From assembly GCA_026874595.1 (NCBI GenBank), contig CM049309.1, positions 16,696,576 through 16,760,575 on the forward strand: a stretch of DNA of 64,000 bases, read 5' to 3'. Made by a program: the position numbers and the translations under genes. Below the pieces are notes generated by a model. The model saw nothing but the letters and a program-made list of their open reading frames with translations. It made no database searches and had not been told where the DNA came from. Below are positions 1 to 12,275 of this stretch, piece after piece (the first letter of the stretch is position 1; each line of letters opens with the position of its first letter). The stretch is from Sipunculus nudus. Its lineage: Eukaryota; Annelida; Sipuncula; Golfingiida; Sipunculidae.

Positions 1-717
1 TCATCTTCAGGGTATTAATCCACAAATATTGATAGCGATCTATCCCGGGGATCATATTTCTGAATTGATTGATAAGGTAACTTTTTCTCTTGTGTTTCGT
101 CTAAAAATACATGGATATTGAAATTCTCACGAAATACAATATTGTCTCGGTTTGCCAAAAAGGGGTATACATTCATCTGTTTCAGTTTTCCTTTTCTGGT
201 CACCCCTTTTACAAGCGTCTTTTCATTTTTTTTTCAGACGTTTACAGGTTGCCGTTTTCCAAACAGATTATTTACCGTCCTTCTTTTTTTTTTAGTGTCG
301 TGCCTCGTTTTCAGTTCAGTCTCATGATACGTTTTCCTGTGTTTAGGTGTTCAGATAGTCAAGAATCGTGAGAGAGCACACATCACAGGTACTTGCAAAA
401 CTTTGTAAAGGGCAATTGTAAATTAATATGATTATAGTCACGTTCTGTCAACCAGTTTCGCTTTACGTAAAATAATGCTTTATGTGCGTGCCTGAAACTA
501 TTATATACATACAGTATTATATATATATTATTACAGCGATTCCCCTGGGATTTGAAAAATATTCTCCACTTTTTTTCAGAAGAAAATAACAACAGACATT
601 CTTCATAAGAGATCCTCTTTATTTCGCTTTGCGTCACACGCTTTAGCTGTATAGCTGAAGTATGTAATTTAAATAACTTTACAAATTAAATGTGTTTATT
701 CAGTTTTGTGCAGTATT
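1..717. other. AT-rich intergenic stretch, no gene seen
   Basis: Only short open frames (under 90 codons) on both strands, none with a recognisable motif, signal or repeat. The right edge abuts the 3' end of the decayed hAT transposase. Confidence 0.5.
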
Positions 718-2797
718 CTAAAAATTACTGCTACTGCCGGTAAAATTCACACGATTTGGGTTTGACCGATATGTAAAAGCTCTCTTGAAGTCAAAATCTG
801 ACATGCTTTGAATAGAAGGAGTGTCAAGAGAGATCTGCATCAACAGGTTGCACTCTTTAACATTTAGCCTGTTTCTGACTGGGGTCTTAATAAGATTATA
901 TTAGCTAAAACCTATTTCACAATCAACACTAGAGACTGGAATACACAATGCAGTTGATATCAAGTTGGTGGTGTGAGGATACTCATTCAAAAATGTGATG
1001 ATATAGAAAGAACATCGATGCACATTTCATCAAAGTAACTGCCTCTGTACTCTGAACTCATTTGATATTTGAAGCTTGACCACTCTATTTTTAAAGCAGC
1101 ACTATCAATTACTGCAGGTGTTTCTCCTGTTTCATGTCCAAAGTGATTGTAAAGTGTGTTTACTTTTTAACATACTCAGACAGGTTGCTATATGGAGGAA
1201 GTCTAGAAGGGTCAAATATCATGAATGTCCCCAGGATACCACCATCAGGGAACCTTGAGCCCAAGTTAGCCACTAGATTGTCAATAAACTGATCTCTAAT
1301 CCCAACAAATTTCTTTTATCTTGCCTTGATATCAACAATTCCATGTTCCCCTCCCAGGGGAAATATCCCTCTTTTGACCCATCAGGAGCTGCTGGTAGAG
1401 CATCAAGAAACCTCTGAAGATTTACCCCAGGATTATCTTTCAGATATGAGATAGCAGCTATGTACGAACTCATAGACTTGCTTACATATGCAAAATCTAT
1501 ATATTTCTTTTGAAATATCCTACAAAGTTGGCCAGTGAGTCTAACAACATCTGTCATGAAAAGAGTAACTGCCAAGAATTCAAATGTTCCAATTTTCTTT
1601 ACCAATGGACATTCATCTTGTAACAGCGCTGATATTAATGCATTTAGATTCTTAAGTACAGCCTCAACAACACCTTCAAAACCTAACCAACGTGTATCAA
1701 AAACCTCTTTAAATTTCAGCTGAGCCTGTTCAAACAATGCCTGAATATTTTTCAAAGTTTGCATGGGCTTGTGGCTGTAATTGTAATACTTGTAAATGCC
1801 ATTTAAAGTCTTATGATAGTTATCAAGGTATCTGACAGAATATGCAGCCTTGGAAACAGCGAGACTAAGTCTGTGTGCGATACAGTGTATAGATACAATA
1901 AATGGAGACAATTTATTTAGCCTTGTTGTGACACCTGAGCGGATGCCCGCAATAACAGAGGCTCCATCGATTGCGACTGCGACACATTTGTGAAGGTCAA
2001 CATTAAAGTTTAAAAATAAGCAGACAATAGTCATATATATAATTTCAGCCGTAAAGCCGTCGAGCTCTGTTACACAAAGAAATCTCGTTTTTGAAACGCC
2101 ATGGCTGTGGTACTTTACGTAAATAATTAAAGTTTTTTCTGTTGATCTATCTGTCGACTCGTCCAGCATCAAACTGAACATACCACAGGCACGGAGCTCA
2201 TCCAATAAGTCTTCAACAACAACCCGAGCAAGAGCTGTTTGGAATTCTTTAATAAAACTATCATGCCTGTAGCTTGTATGTCTGTCCACTTCCAAATCTT
2301 AAATTCTTGAACCCCTTGTTCCACCTGGATATCAACTAAATCACCAAAATCAGAATTCGGCCGATTTTTTTGGCCAAGTAATAAACAGTTTTAATAGCTT
2401 TAATTGCCCCGTTAAGATAACACTCGCGACTTTTCTCTGTAGCTCTGTCCATGGACCTTGCATTCCTTTCGTCTGTTATGGCTTGCCTGTGTTCTTTTGT
2501 TTTTGCATGTTTTTTGACGGAATCAAGTAAAATAATTGGACATCCTTCCGTGAAGGTATTAGACTTACGGGTAGTTTTGCAGGCAGAACACAACATGACA
2601 CGTTTTGAATCGTCATAGACGAGCCATGGATAATCAATTTTCCATTCCGCCTTAAAATTAGCTTCTTTCAGTCGTTTTTCGCGGTATTCGGCTGTGTCAC
2701 TTTGTGTCGCATTCTTTATTTTCTTGTTTGTATCAACTGACGTATTTGCCTCTTGTGGCCCGCAAAAAAGTGAAGTTAATTTAGATTGCTTGGACAT
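718..2797 (-). pseudogene. Decayed hAT-family transposase (ZNF862/C17orf113-like)
   Basis: Reads right to left from ATG at 2797 (MSKQSKLTSLF) to a TAG at 718-720. The N-terminal piece (2797-2336) has a TTF/BED-like zinc-binding region: W...YPWLVYDD, then C-S-A-C and a later H...H (KKHAKTKEH). The next piece (2295-1273) has the RNase-H-like core expected of this hAT clade: FSLMLDESTD, AIDGAS with GIRSGV, and IHCIAHRLSLA. The C-terminal dimerisation region survives in pieces near 720-960 (VDCEIGF, then KTPVRNRLNV). The frame breaks at about 2300-2336 and 1273, and several times between 900 and 1270, so no functional enzyme can be made from this copy. Total span (about 690 codons) suits a full-length transposase. 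The family is used both by transposons and by domesticated host genes; multiple lesions and no introns favour a dead transposon. TIRs were not identified. Confidence 0.85.
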
Positions 2798-3149
2798 AAT
2801 GATAAATAAGCTGATAATTTTAAAAAGTCTGTATGCATGCCCCGCGTTTACTGTGCGCCAGTGGTTTTGTCCATGGAAACCGCCACTGATACAAAGCCGG
2901 CCCGAGTAAAACACGGGCCAGGCGAACCTCACATACAAAACACCAAAGCCGACCCATGTCACCAAGAAAATAAATATTTGTGGCCTGGTTCTTCAGAGAA
3001 CTGTTCGAATATCACATCTGGAATATTTTTTAATCGGGTTACTTTTTCTGTCGCTTGTCAATATGATCCGCTCAGCTTATCGGGTCAGATTGGAGTAGGG
3101 TACTAGTCTATGCCAATCTCGGACATCCAATCATTTATCTAATCATCCA

Positions 3150-3152
<3 letters not shown>

Positions 3153-3200
<48 letters not shown>
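3153..3200. repeat. (AT)n microsatellite
   Basis: About 24 uninterrupted AT dinucleotides. Flanking sequence 2798-3152 and 3201-3579 shows no supported gene. Confidence 0.95.
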
Positions 3201-3205
<5 letters not shown>

Positions 3206-3579
3206 TGGTCACGATCGTCATTGACGATAGAATTGCCGCTGTGACGAAATAAAATTTAATCGCAGTCGTCGCTTTGGCGAGAGTATTTCAAAGACCATTA
3301 AAATCAAATATTGCCAAATCAGACATTTGTGTTTCGTCGCTTCTTTCCCTTATGTACCGCTACTCTAAATTCATTGCACGTGTTTCCCGGCTGAGATCAT
3401 CAAAACATTTAGCCAATCAGCTTTGTTAGATATGTTATGGTGCGACTGGGTCTGCCTTCATTGACCCACATTGCCCATGGGCCACTTGTTTATATTTTAC
3501 TACCACTTATCGCGGTATTACGTATTGATGACACACTAATCTGTTACGTGAAATTGAATCTGTTTGTGATGTTGCTCCT
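3201..3579. other. Intergenic, no feature seen
   Basis: Mixed-composition DNA between the AT microsatellite and the 30-bp minisatellite. No open frame or repeat signature was recognised. Confidence 0.4.
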
Positions 3580-5660
3580 TCATTATGTCCTGTAATTCTT
3601 TATGCGTGGACATTATGTCCTGTAGGTCTTTGTCGATGGACATGATGTTAAGTGGCAGTGTTTCCGTGGACAATATGTCTTGTAGCCTTCAAAATGTTTT
3701 CACAAACTTTTACTTTTATTCAAGAAAGTGGCTAACATGATCAGCTGTTAGTTGACATTTGTACCTATACGAGAGTTAATGTTCACACTACAAAAAAGTC
3801 TACAAGCCTGATGCACGAACCTCTTGTCCCGTAGCACATTTCCTGTGGCATTATGCCCTGTAGCTCTTTGTCCGTGGACATTATGTCCTATAGCTCTTTG
3901 TCCGTGGACATTATGCCCTGTAATTCTTTGTGCGTGGACATTATGGTTTGTGGCGTTTTGTTCGTAGACACCATGTCCTGTAGCAGTTTGTCCGCGGACA
4001 TTATGTCCTGTAGGTCTTTGTCGATGGACATGATGTTATGTGGCACTTTGTCCATGGATAATATGTCTTGTAGTCTTCAAAATGTTTTCACAAATGTTTA
4101 CTTTTATTCAAGAAGTGGCTAACATGATCAGCTGTTAGTTGACATTTGTACCTATATGGGAGTTAATGTCTACAATACCAAAAAAAAAAACAAGTCTACA
4201 AGGCCTGATACACAAACCTCTTGTTATGCCATCACAAAGTCTACGCTAGTATATCTATGAAGGTATTAGGTTAGTCTTACTCTGTAAACAGCACTTTGTT
4301 GGACTCATTTAATTTTGTTCTCGGAATAGTAGTCCAGGAGCCAAAACTGATAATAATAATACAAGATAATATGCTTTAAGTCTTAATTCACTTTGCAAAT
4401 ACTTAATTTAGTTTTATCCTTTTAAATGTCTTGTACTTATAAATACAGGTTCTCTATATATGTCCTGTAACTCTTTGTCCGTGGACAATATGTCCTGTTC
4501 CTCTTTGTCCGTGGACATTATGCGCTTTAGCCTTTTGTCGATGGAAATTATGATTTGTAGCGTTTTATCCGTAGACACAAATTCCTGTAGCAGTTTGTAC
4601 GTGGACATTATGCCCTGTAGTTCTGTGTCCGGGTACAGTATGCCCTATAGCATTTTGTCCATAGACATTATGTCTTGTAATTCTTTGTCCGTGAACATTA
4701 TGCCCTGTAGCTATTTTTATTGACATTATGTTATGTGGCGCTTTGTCCGTGTACATTATGTCCTGTAGCACATTGTCCGTGCATGGGCATTACGCCCTGT
4801 AGTTCTCTTTATTATTATGTTATGAAGCACTTTGTCCGAAGACATTATGTTCTGCAGCTCTTAGTCCGTGGACATAATGTCCTGTAGCGTTTTGTCCGTG
4901 CATCGACATTAGTCCATGTACTCTATAAATTATGTGATAATTATGGACATTATATGTCATGTAGCACCTTGTCTGATGGCATTATGTCCTGTTTCTCTTT
5001 GTACGTGGACATTATGCAATGTAGTTCTGTGTCCGTGGACTGTATGTCCTGTAGCTATTGGTCCGTGGACATTATGTCCTAAAGCTCTTTGTCCGTGGAC
5101 ATAATATCCTGTAACTCTTTGTCCGTGGACATTATGTCCTGTAACTCTTTGTCGATGAACATTATGTTATGTGGCACTTCTGTCCGTGGACATAATATGT
5201 CCTGTGGCACTTCATCCGTCGGCAATATGTCCTGTAGCACATTTCCTGTGGCATTATGTCCTGTAGCTCTTTGTCCGTGGGCATTATGTCCTATAGCTCT
5301 TTGTCCGTGGACATAATATCCTGTAACTCTTTTTCCGTGGACATTATGTCCTGTGATTCTTTGTCCGTGGACATTATGTCCTGTAATTCTTTGTGCGTGG
5401 ACATAATGTTATATGGCGTTTTGTTCGTAGATACCATGTCCTGTATCTTTGTCGATGGACATTATGTTATTTGGTACTTTGTCTGTGGACAATATGTCTT
5501 GTAGCCCTTTTTTTGTGCAAGGGCATTATATCCTGTAGTTCTCTAAATATTATGTTATGGAGCACTTTGTCCGAGGGCATTATATCTGTAGCTTTTTCCG
5601 GGGACATTATATCCTGTAGCTCTGTGTTCGTGGACAATATGTTCTGCAGCACTTATCCGT
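3580..5660. repeat. 30-bp minisatellite, interrupted
   Basis: A diverged 30-bp unit with core TGTCCGTGGACATTATGTCC, then TGTAGCTCTT, fills about 3580-3690, 3840-4080 and 4450-5660. Each monomer contains the near-perfect inverted repeat TGTCC-GT-GGACA. Because 30 is a multiple of three, open frames of 60-100 codons with a 10-residue period (MSCNSLSVDI type) arise on both strands. They are by-products of the repeat, not evidence of protein. The first two blocks belong to a larger direct duplication with a period of about 388 bp: the segment starting CTTCAAAATG at 3687 recurs at 4075, with 140 bp of non-repeat DNA copied along with it. Confidence 0.92.
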
Positions 5661-6293
5661 TGACGTCTTTTTGTGATGGGAATAATATTTGCATACTCTA
5701 AGTTTACTCTTTATATATATGGTATGTCTTCAAAATGTGCGATAAATAATCTGACAGTTAGACTGATTTTCACAGAATTTGGAAATTTTACATTAAATAG
5801 TGTGTATTTCTTTAAATCCAGTGGACAAAAGCAGTATATAATATACTATTCTTTTATGAGTAAAAGATTGGTTATGATCTGCCAGCTTGGTTTTCCTTTA
5901 TTAGTGCTTATTTTAGGACATTTTTAAACAACAGAATAATAACTACCTGAACCAATTTAATGAATAATTACGTCAACAATTCTGCCTGAGGATTCACACT
6001 TATAAAACCCTTACAAACTGAATAAATATAAAAGTACTACAATGTTTAAATGCTGGCATCCTGTCTTATAATTTCATAAAATCAGGTTTTGTTCGGAGAG
6101 TCTCTCACAACCTGTCGTTAAGTATATGGATTGTGAATTAATTTTATACTTTTATAAATACATCACACTCTTACAAGACAAAACAAAAAATAAGTGTGCA
6201 GATATTTGATGTGTGAAACCGCATTTAGAAATACACTCTAGAATATGATTTTTTTTCGCAGCTGATTCTTTTGGTGAAGCTGACCAGACTGAT
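5661..6293. other. 5' flank of FkbM copy A
   Basis: AT-rich, no coding signal. A pyrimidine run ending in CGCAG at 6250-6261, 32 bp before the ATG of copy A, could be the acceptor of an intron in the 5' UTR. No TATA or initiator could be fixed. Confidence 0.35.
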
Positions 6294-7215
6294 ATGGCAA
6301 CGGAAACCAAGATTTCACGGAATTATCGCAAGATGGCAATTATGTTTATGGTTGGAGTTGGAATGTGGCTGCTTTACAAAGGCCTGCCATTGGCTGACAA
6401 TTTCACAACAAGACATCCTGTAAAACAAAGATGTATTGATGGTAAGCTTATTAAAATATTGCGATCCTTAATAAATATTTTATAGGGATTTTTGTGATAA
6501 TCATTTTTAATCTCTGCTGACACTTAATCTTTTTACATAAAGCGAAGCCAATTTGTTCCTTTTCTCTCCGACCGTAAGACCTAGAAACTGTTAATTAAAA
6601 ATCAAGGAGGGTTCTTCAGGGAATATAATTTGAAACCAAAAAAAGTTCGTTGTGACATATATTCTGCTAGATGTTGGGCAAAAGAAAATCCTCGGAGGTA
6701 GATTAAAATCATGATTTAAGGTGACCATGCGAAAAAACCAGATGAGTGCTCGCTGTTTGATACTGCTTAAGGTAACAGGGCTGCGAAATCACATATTTCT
6801 AAAAATTAACCCAAAAGTGGTTTTAAACCCACATAAGACCCTTAACATACACATTATCTTAAACACTAATGCATTGTTCTTTCTGATAATAAACACATTT
6901 TTTTTCAAACATTTCAATCATTTTAAATATGAAACTTTTAACATTTATATTTATTGTTTTTTAAAGTGCGCCATTTTAAGATCCCAGGAAAACAGCCAGA
7001 CACTTTTTAGCGGGCTATTACTAATCTTCATTAAATATCTCAGAACAGTTTTTTTTCTCTATCATGTCTCCATTTACTTCGAATCTGAAATTTTACATTT
7101 TGATTAAGTAAATATATATTTTGGTTGATTTTGAATCAGAGGATCTTACCAGTGCTGCCGCCTGAATTCATACTCTGGATGTGGTCGACTTCAGTGGTCT
7201 GATATTGGCAAAACG

Positions 7216-7283
<68 letters not shown>

Positions 7284-8123
7284 GAAGTAATTCGAAGCTA
7301 TACCTACCATTGTAAATGCAGGCCATTTAACCTCTAGGGACTAGTAACAGAAAAGTACATTTTCTCAAGTAAATTGAAAGCCCACTACGCTAGAAGCTGT
7401 TTAGCCTTAACAACAAAATGTTTCTTTCATTTTTTTACAGGATGCCACCAAAAGCCCGGGGTACGTTTCTTCAGCCAGAGTGGTGAGGACCGAGGATTAT
7501 TATCAAAAGTTTTCTCAGAACCTCTGATTTGTAACGGGACTTTCGTTGAAATTGGAGCTTTGGACGGAGTGAGATACAGTTACAGCAAATTTTTCGAGGA
7601 TGCTCCAGGTTGGAGAGGTGTTTTGATTGAGGCCTTTCCTCCAAATGTTGAGAAACTTCGTAAGAACCGTCCCAAGGCGACAATAAGAGGGGTAGCCATC
7701 TGTCCAGAAGGACAGAAAACTGTGTCGTTCGCAGGAGGTGCTGCCGTTGGAGGAATAAAAGATTATATGACTGACCATCACAAAGCACATTTTATAAGAA
7801 ACAACAAAACCATTGAAGTACCGTGCATGCCCATTGGTGTTTTGCTCCGGGAAGCGGGTGTCAATGTGATAGATTTGTTTAGTCTGGATGTTGAAGGGGC
7901 GGAGCTTATGGTTTTAAACACTTTTGATTGGTCAATACCAGTGCGCGTGTTTGTGATTGAAATGGGGCATGGTGACAGAAGAGATACAAAGGTTCGATCC
8001 ATACTGAAAATTCACGGCTACCAGGCAAATTGGGATATTCGTCAATTCTGCTCGCCGGGGGGAGATTGTGGTCCTAATGAAGTGTTTATAAACCAAGACC
8101 TTGGCCGCTTTGTATGTCAATGA
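6294..8123 (+). CDS. FkbM-domain methyltransferase-like type II membrane protein, copy A (intact)
   Basis: Two exons, 6294-6441 and 7441-8123, joined by a 999-bp GT-AG intron (donor GTAAGC at 6442, acceptor TTTTTTACAG ending 7440). The phase-1 junction completes a Gly codon in CIDG/CHQK. The 276-residue product starts with a short basic tail, then one membrane segment at about residues 14-32 (MAIMFMVGVGMWLLYKGL), then a stem, then the catalytic domain from about residue 50. Motifs visible: SQSGED, NGTFVEIGALDG (SAM-binding loop type), GWRGVLIEAFPPN, LFSLDVEGAELMVL (FkbM hallmark), VFVIEMGHG, and a C-terminal Cys pair before NEVFIN. A single N-terminal anchor predicts a domain in the secretory lumen, and NGT is a possible glycan site. 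The family (Methyltransf_21) includes sugar O-methyltransferases and Drosophila Star-like proteins; the substrate is unknown. An AATAAA lies at 8214. The start is chosen because the anchor matches the other copies in position. Confidence 0.9.
7216..7280. repeat. (TA)n microsatellite in copy A intron
   Basis: About 32 TA dinucleotides inside the intron. Intron length differs greatly between copies (999, 868, 90 and 85 bp), and repeats such as this account for part of it. Confidence 0.95.
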
Positions 8124-9514
8124 ACAATTCGAAACGCCAGTTGTAATATTAAAGAAAACTTTATTTTTATTATTATTTCATTTTTATTTCTGGATTCATT
8201 TGAAAAGCAGAATAATAAAGCGCATACCTCTGTAAATCAAATACAAAAACAATTGATCCTCCACTTTATTCAGATCTGCAACAAAGGTACTTATCTCAGT
8301 CGATATTACAGCCCACCTCAAAGTTTGGTATTATTACTTTGATAATATTTGCTCATTCCTGCTGTCAGATGGATAGGAGTTGTTGTAATGTGTAATTTGT
8401 TATTACCTTATTTAATTACAAAGTTCGAATTAATTGAATGTAATTTGTAAATGAACAAATTTTTATTACAAGTTATTGTCGTGATTACAAGGATAAAAAT
8501 AGATGTTATTTCAATAACTGCTCAGTTACTTTCTAATTATTTTCATACCCCATGATAGGACATTATACCTAACACTTCATTCCTGTCTATCCACTTTCGG
8601 GTAGGAATAACTTGTGATTATTGAATCTACAGTGCACTTGTATAGAAATTAGCATGACAAGGAGCATTTATAGTGGCCTTATATTTTTGCAAATGTTGTA
8701 GATTTTGTATCAATTATTTTTCAAAATAATTGTAAATTTAATAATTTCTTTGTAAAGTTTATGTAAATTGAAATTGTTATTTAATCGGGATTTCTAAATT
8801 AATTTTGATTGTTATGATTACTTCTCAATGTAATTCACTCCAACCCTGACTGCAGGGTAAATAAAACCAAATTTCACCAAACAGACTCCGTTGAAAACAT
8901 ATAACAGCCTTGGCTGGGGTAATGATAGAGAATAAAAAGCTGAAAAGGAGCATTTGGTATGAAATCAGAAAATAGCAGAGGTGTGTCTCTTGAAAAAAAA
9001 AATTATATATGGCTTACATCTACTAAAAAGTAACATAATTAGTAGTTGCAGTTGTCTAAATATAGATATTTGGTGATAATTATTACATTATATGTGTTAT
9101 CAAATGAAATAATGATTTTTAAATTTCAGTAAAAACAAATTTATAAAGAATAGTTGAGATCAACTTTTCTTCGTTTAGTTTCATAGCACTTGTTTGCCCC
9201 GATCCGAAGTCCTGAAGACAGAGACTTATCCCGGAAAAGTAGAAAAAAATTATATTGGGTCACAGAACACAATACGGGCCATCTGTAGCTTATGGTCAAA
9301 CAAAAGTTATATTATCAATATTCCTCTGTAATATGCTGCTTATAATTGCTTCTATTCTTCAGATATTAATTATTAATTAACAAACATTACATGAACTATT
9401 CATATCCACGAAAATGCGAATGTTGTAATCGAGCAAATTTTAAGTTTTAGTTTAGTAAAATCATTTCATTATCATTTAATGAAAAATTTCAAATATCCTA
9501 ATCACCAAAATAAA
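8124..9514. other. 3' UTR and flank of copy A, then intergenic
   Basis: Candidate polyadenylation signal AATAAA at 8214-8219, about 90 bp after the stop. Beyond that only AT-rich sequence without coding or repeat structure was seen. Confidence 0.45.
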
Positions 9515-9591
9515 AAGGATTGTTAAATATCACATTCAGAATCAATAAAATAATAACGGTTGTAAAATATCAGAATTAACAAAAGAATAAC

Positions 9592-9852
9592 TGTTTCCTT
9601 GTTAATATTTAAAAATAAACAGCGGCTGATCCTCCCTGACAGGGAATCTAACCCCGGCCGCGGTGGTCAGAACGCCGAATCCTAACCACCAGACCATCAG
9701 AGTGCTTCTTGTGACGTCAGTTCACGTGCAGCGTGCTCAATGTGAACCACAGCTAGAGCGTACCTGGTAACCCCCCCCCCCCCCCTGGTACTCGATCTAC
9801 CTTAACCCCCCCCCCCCCCCGGCCCTGTGGTATCGCGAACAGGGCAGTTACC
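9592..9852 (-). mobile_element. tRNA-Glu-derived short repeat, copy 1
   Basis: The minus strand at 9633-9704 resembles tRNA-Glu(CUC): GTGGTTAGGATTCGGCG, a D-arm/A-box-like TGGTCTGGTGG, and a 3' acceptor TCAGGGA. It is degraded: the B box reads GGTTAGATTCC (consensus C replaced by A), the anticodon stem has a mismatch and the loop reads TTCTGAC. Similarity to the 16.8-kb copy continues outside the tRNA part on both sides (CACGTGCAGCGTGC and GAACAGGGCAGT to the right, TTAACnAGGAAA-like sequence to the left), so the repeat unit is about 250 bp. Either a SINE or a duplicated tRNA gene with its flanks. Confidence 0.65.
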
Positions 9853-9859
9853 TGACTGA

Positions 9860-9862
<3 letters not shown>

Positions 9863-9894
<32 letters not shown>
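9863..9894. repeat. (CT)n microsatellite, preceded by C-runs
   Basis: About 16 CT dinucleotides. Two runs of 14 or so C residues occur just upstream at about 9771-9786 and 9807-9820; run lengths may be assembly-sensitive. Confidence 0.9.
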
Positions 9895-9896
<2 letters not shown>

Positions 9897-12275
9897 GCAC
9901 AACAGCATATATAGCTAAAATACTTGCAACTTTAAGTATACCCACGGCAGGTATAGATAAGTATTAGTATGTTTTACATTTCCCTTCTTGTTCAAGAGAT
10001 ATATGTATACGTAAATTCAACTTTTGTCAATCTAAATAAAAAAATATGAAACTGAAAGTGTTTGGTGATCATATTTTATTTTGAATAAAAAAGTTCATAC
10101 AGGGAATCATAACCCCCTGAAAAAATGGTATCAATTATATAACATATCACAGATCAGATTAAACGAAATATAAACATCTGTTAAATATCAAAGATCAACA
10201 AAACAATAATGAATGTAAAATATCACAGATTAGAATCATAAAAATAATAAAGATAATTAATTAACACTGATCGGAATAAACAAAATGATAATGCCTGTGA
10301 TGTCCCATATAAGAATAAAAAAAATAATAATAAATGTAAAATATCACAGATCAGAATCAACAAATAAAATGGATTGAAAAATATCACTGATCACAATCAA
10401 CAAAATAATAACGATTATAAAATATCAAATGTCAGAATAAAAAAAATATTAATCATGGTAAAATACCACAGTTCAGAAGGAACAAAATAATAACGATTGT
10501 AAAATATCACAGTTCAGAATTAACAATATAAGAAGGATTGTACAATATCACAAATCAGAATCAACAAAATAATAACGACTGAAAATATTAATGTTCAGAT
10601 TCTACAAAATATTAACGATTAAAATTATCGCAGAACAGAATCAACATAATAATAACGGTTGTAAAAAATCACAAATCAGAATAAACAAAATTTTAAAAAT
10701 GCTAAAATATCACAGATCAGATTCGAATGAACAAAATAATTACGCTTGTAAAAACAATCACAGTTCAGAATCATCAAAAGAAGAAGGATTGTGCAATATC
10801 ACAGATCAGAATCTACAAAATAATAAAGATTGTAAAATATCACAGGTCAGAATCAACAAAATAATTAACATTTGTTACATATCACAGCACAGAATCAACA
10901 AAAGAAAAACGATTGTAAAATCACATATGATCAGAATTAACAAAATTATAACGATTATAAAATATCAAAGATCAGAATGAGATAAATAATAACGATTGTA
11001 AAATATCACAGATCAGAATTAACATTATAAGAAGGATTGAAAAATATTAAAGATCAGATTCTAAAATATTAACGATTAAAATTATCGCAGAACAGAATCA
11101 ACATAATAATAACGGTTGTGAATTATCACAAATCAGAATCAACAAAATTTAAAAAAAATGCTAAAATATCACAGATCAGATTTGAATGAACTAAAATTAT
11201 TACTTTTGTATATAATAATACTTTTGTAAAAACAATCACAGTTCAGAATCATCAACAGAAGAAGGATTGTGCAATATCATAGATTAGAATCAACAAAATA
11301 ATAAAGATTGTAAAATATCAGATATAAGAATCAACAAAATAATAAAGGCTGTAAAATATCCCTGATCAGAATCAACAAAATAATAAAGATTGTAAAATAT
11401 TACAGGTCAGAATCAACAAAATAATTAACATTTGTTACATATCAAAAAACAGAATCAACAAAAGAAAAACGATCGTAAAATATCACAGATGATCAAAATC
11501 AACAAAATTATAACGATAAAATATCAAAGATCAGAATGAGAAAAATAATAACGATTGTAAAATATCACAGATCAGAATCAGCAAAAAAATAAAGAATGTA
11601 AACTATCATAAATCAGAATAAAAAAACTGTACAATATCACAGATCAGAATTAACAAAAAAAAAAGGATTGTACAATATCACAGATCAGAATCAACAAAAT
11701 AATAATCATTGTAAAATATCACAGTTCAGAATTTAAAAAATAATGACAATTGTCAAATATAATAAGAAGGATTGTACAATATCACAGATCAGAATCAAAC
11801 AAATTAATAACGATTGTCAATTATCACAGATCAGAATCAACAAAATATAGAGACTGTACATTACCATGCATGCACTGGTCAGGATGAAAAAATTAATAAC
11901 GATTGTAAAATATCACATAAAAAAATATAAAATAAGAAGGATTGTATAATATCACAAATCTGAATCAGTAAAATAACATCAGTTGTAATATATCGCAGAT
12001 CAGAATCCGCAAAACAATGACTATTGTAGAATATCACAAATCAGAATCAACAAAATAATAACGGTTGTAAAATAACACAAATCAGAATCAACAAAATTTA
12101 AAAAAATGCTAAAATTTCACACATCAGTTTCGAATAAAAAATGATCAGATAAAAAATGATTATACAATATCACAGATTAGAATCAACAAAATAATGAATG
12201 TAAAATATCACAGATCAAATTCAACAGAATAATTGCGAATGAAAACTATCACAGATCAAATTAAAAACCCTTAAT

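Larger units (their letters stand above)
9515..12275. repeat. 41-bp satellite array 1
   Basis: Tandem units of about 41 bp, consensus beginning CACAGATCAGAATCAACAAA and ending GATTGTAAAATAT, highly diverged with many small indels. A few units lie at 9515-9596 and the main block at about 10135-12275. The two are separated by a tRNA-derived repeat, C-runs and a CT tract, as if these inserted near the array edge. Open frames here (for example 10591-10980) are repeat artefacts. Confidence 0.92.

Noticed and set aside
3853-5701. Open frames of 60-102 codons encoding 10-residue repeats (MSCNSLSVDI type)
   Set aside because: They arise from a 30-bp minisatellite whose period is a multiple of three; open frames appear on both strands and shift between blocks, with no gene signals.
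7471-8120. Minus-strand frames of 62-105 codons opposite FkbM copy A
   Set aside because: Shadows of the coding strand; the plus-strand protein is clearly the conserved one.
10591-10980. 129-codon frame inside the first 41-bp array
   Set aside because: Runs through a diverged satellite; residues simply mirror the repeat and no counterpart is conserved in arrays 2 and 3.
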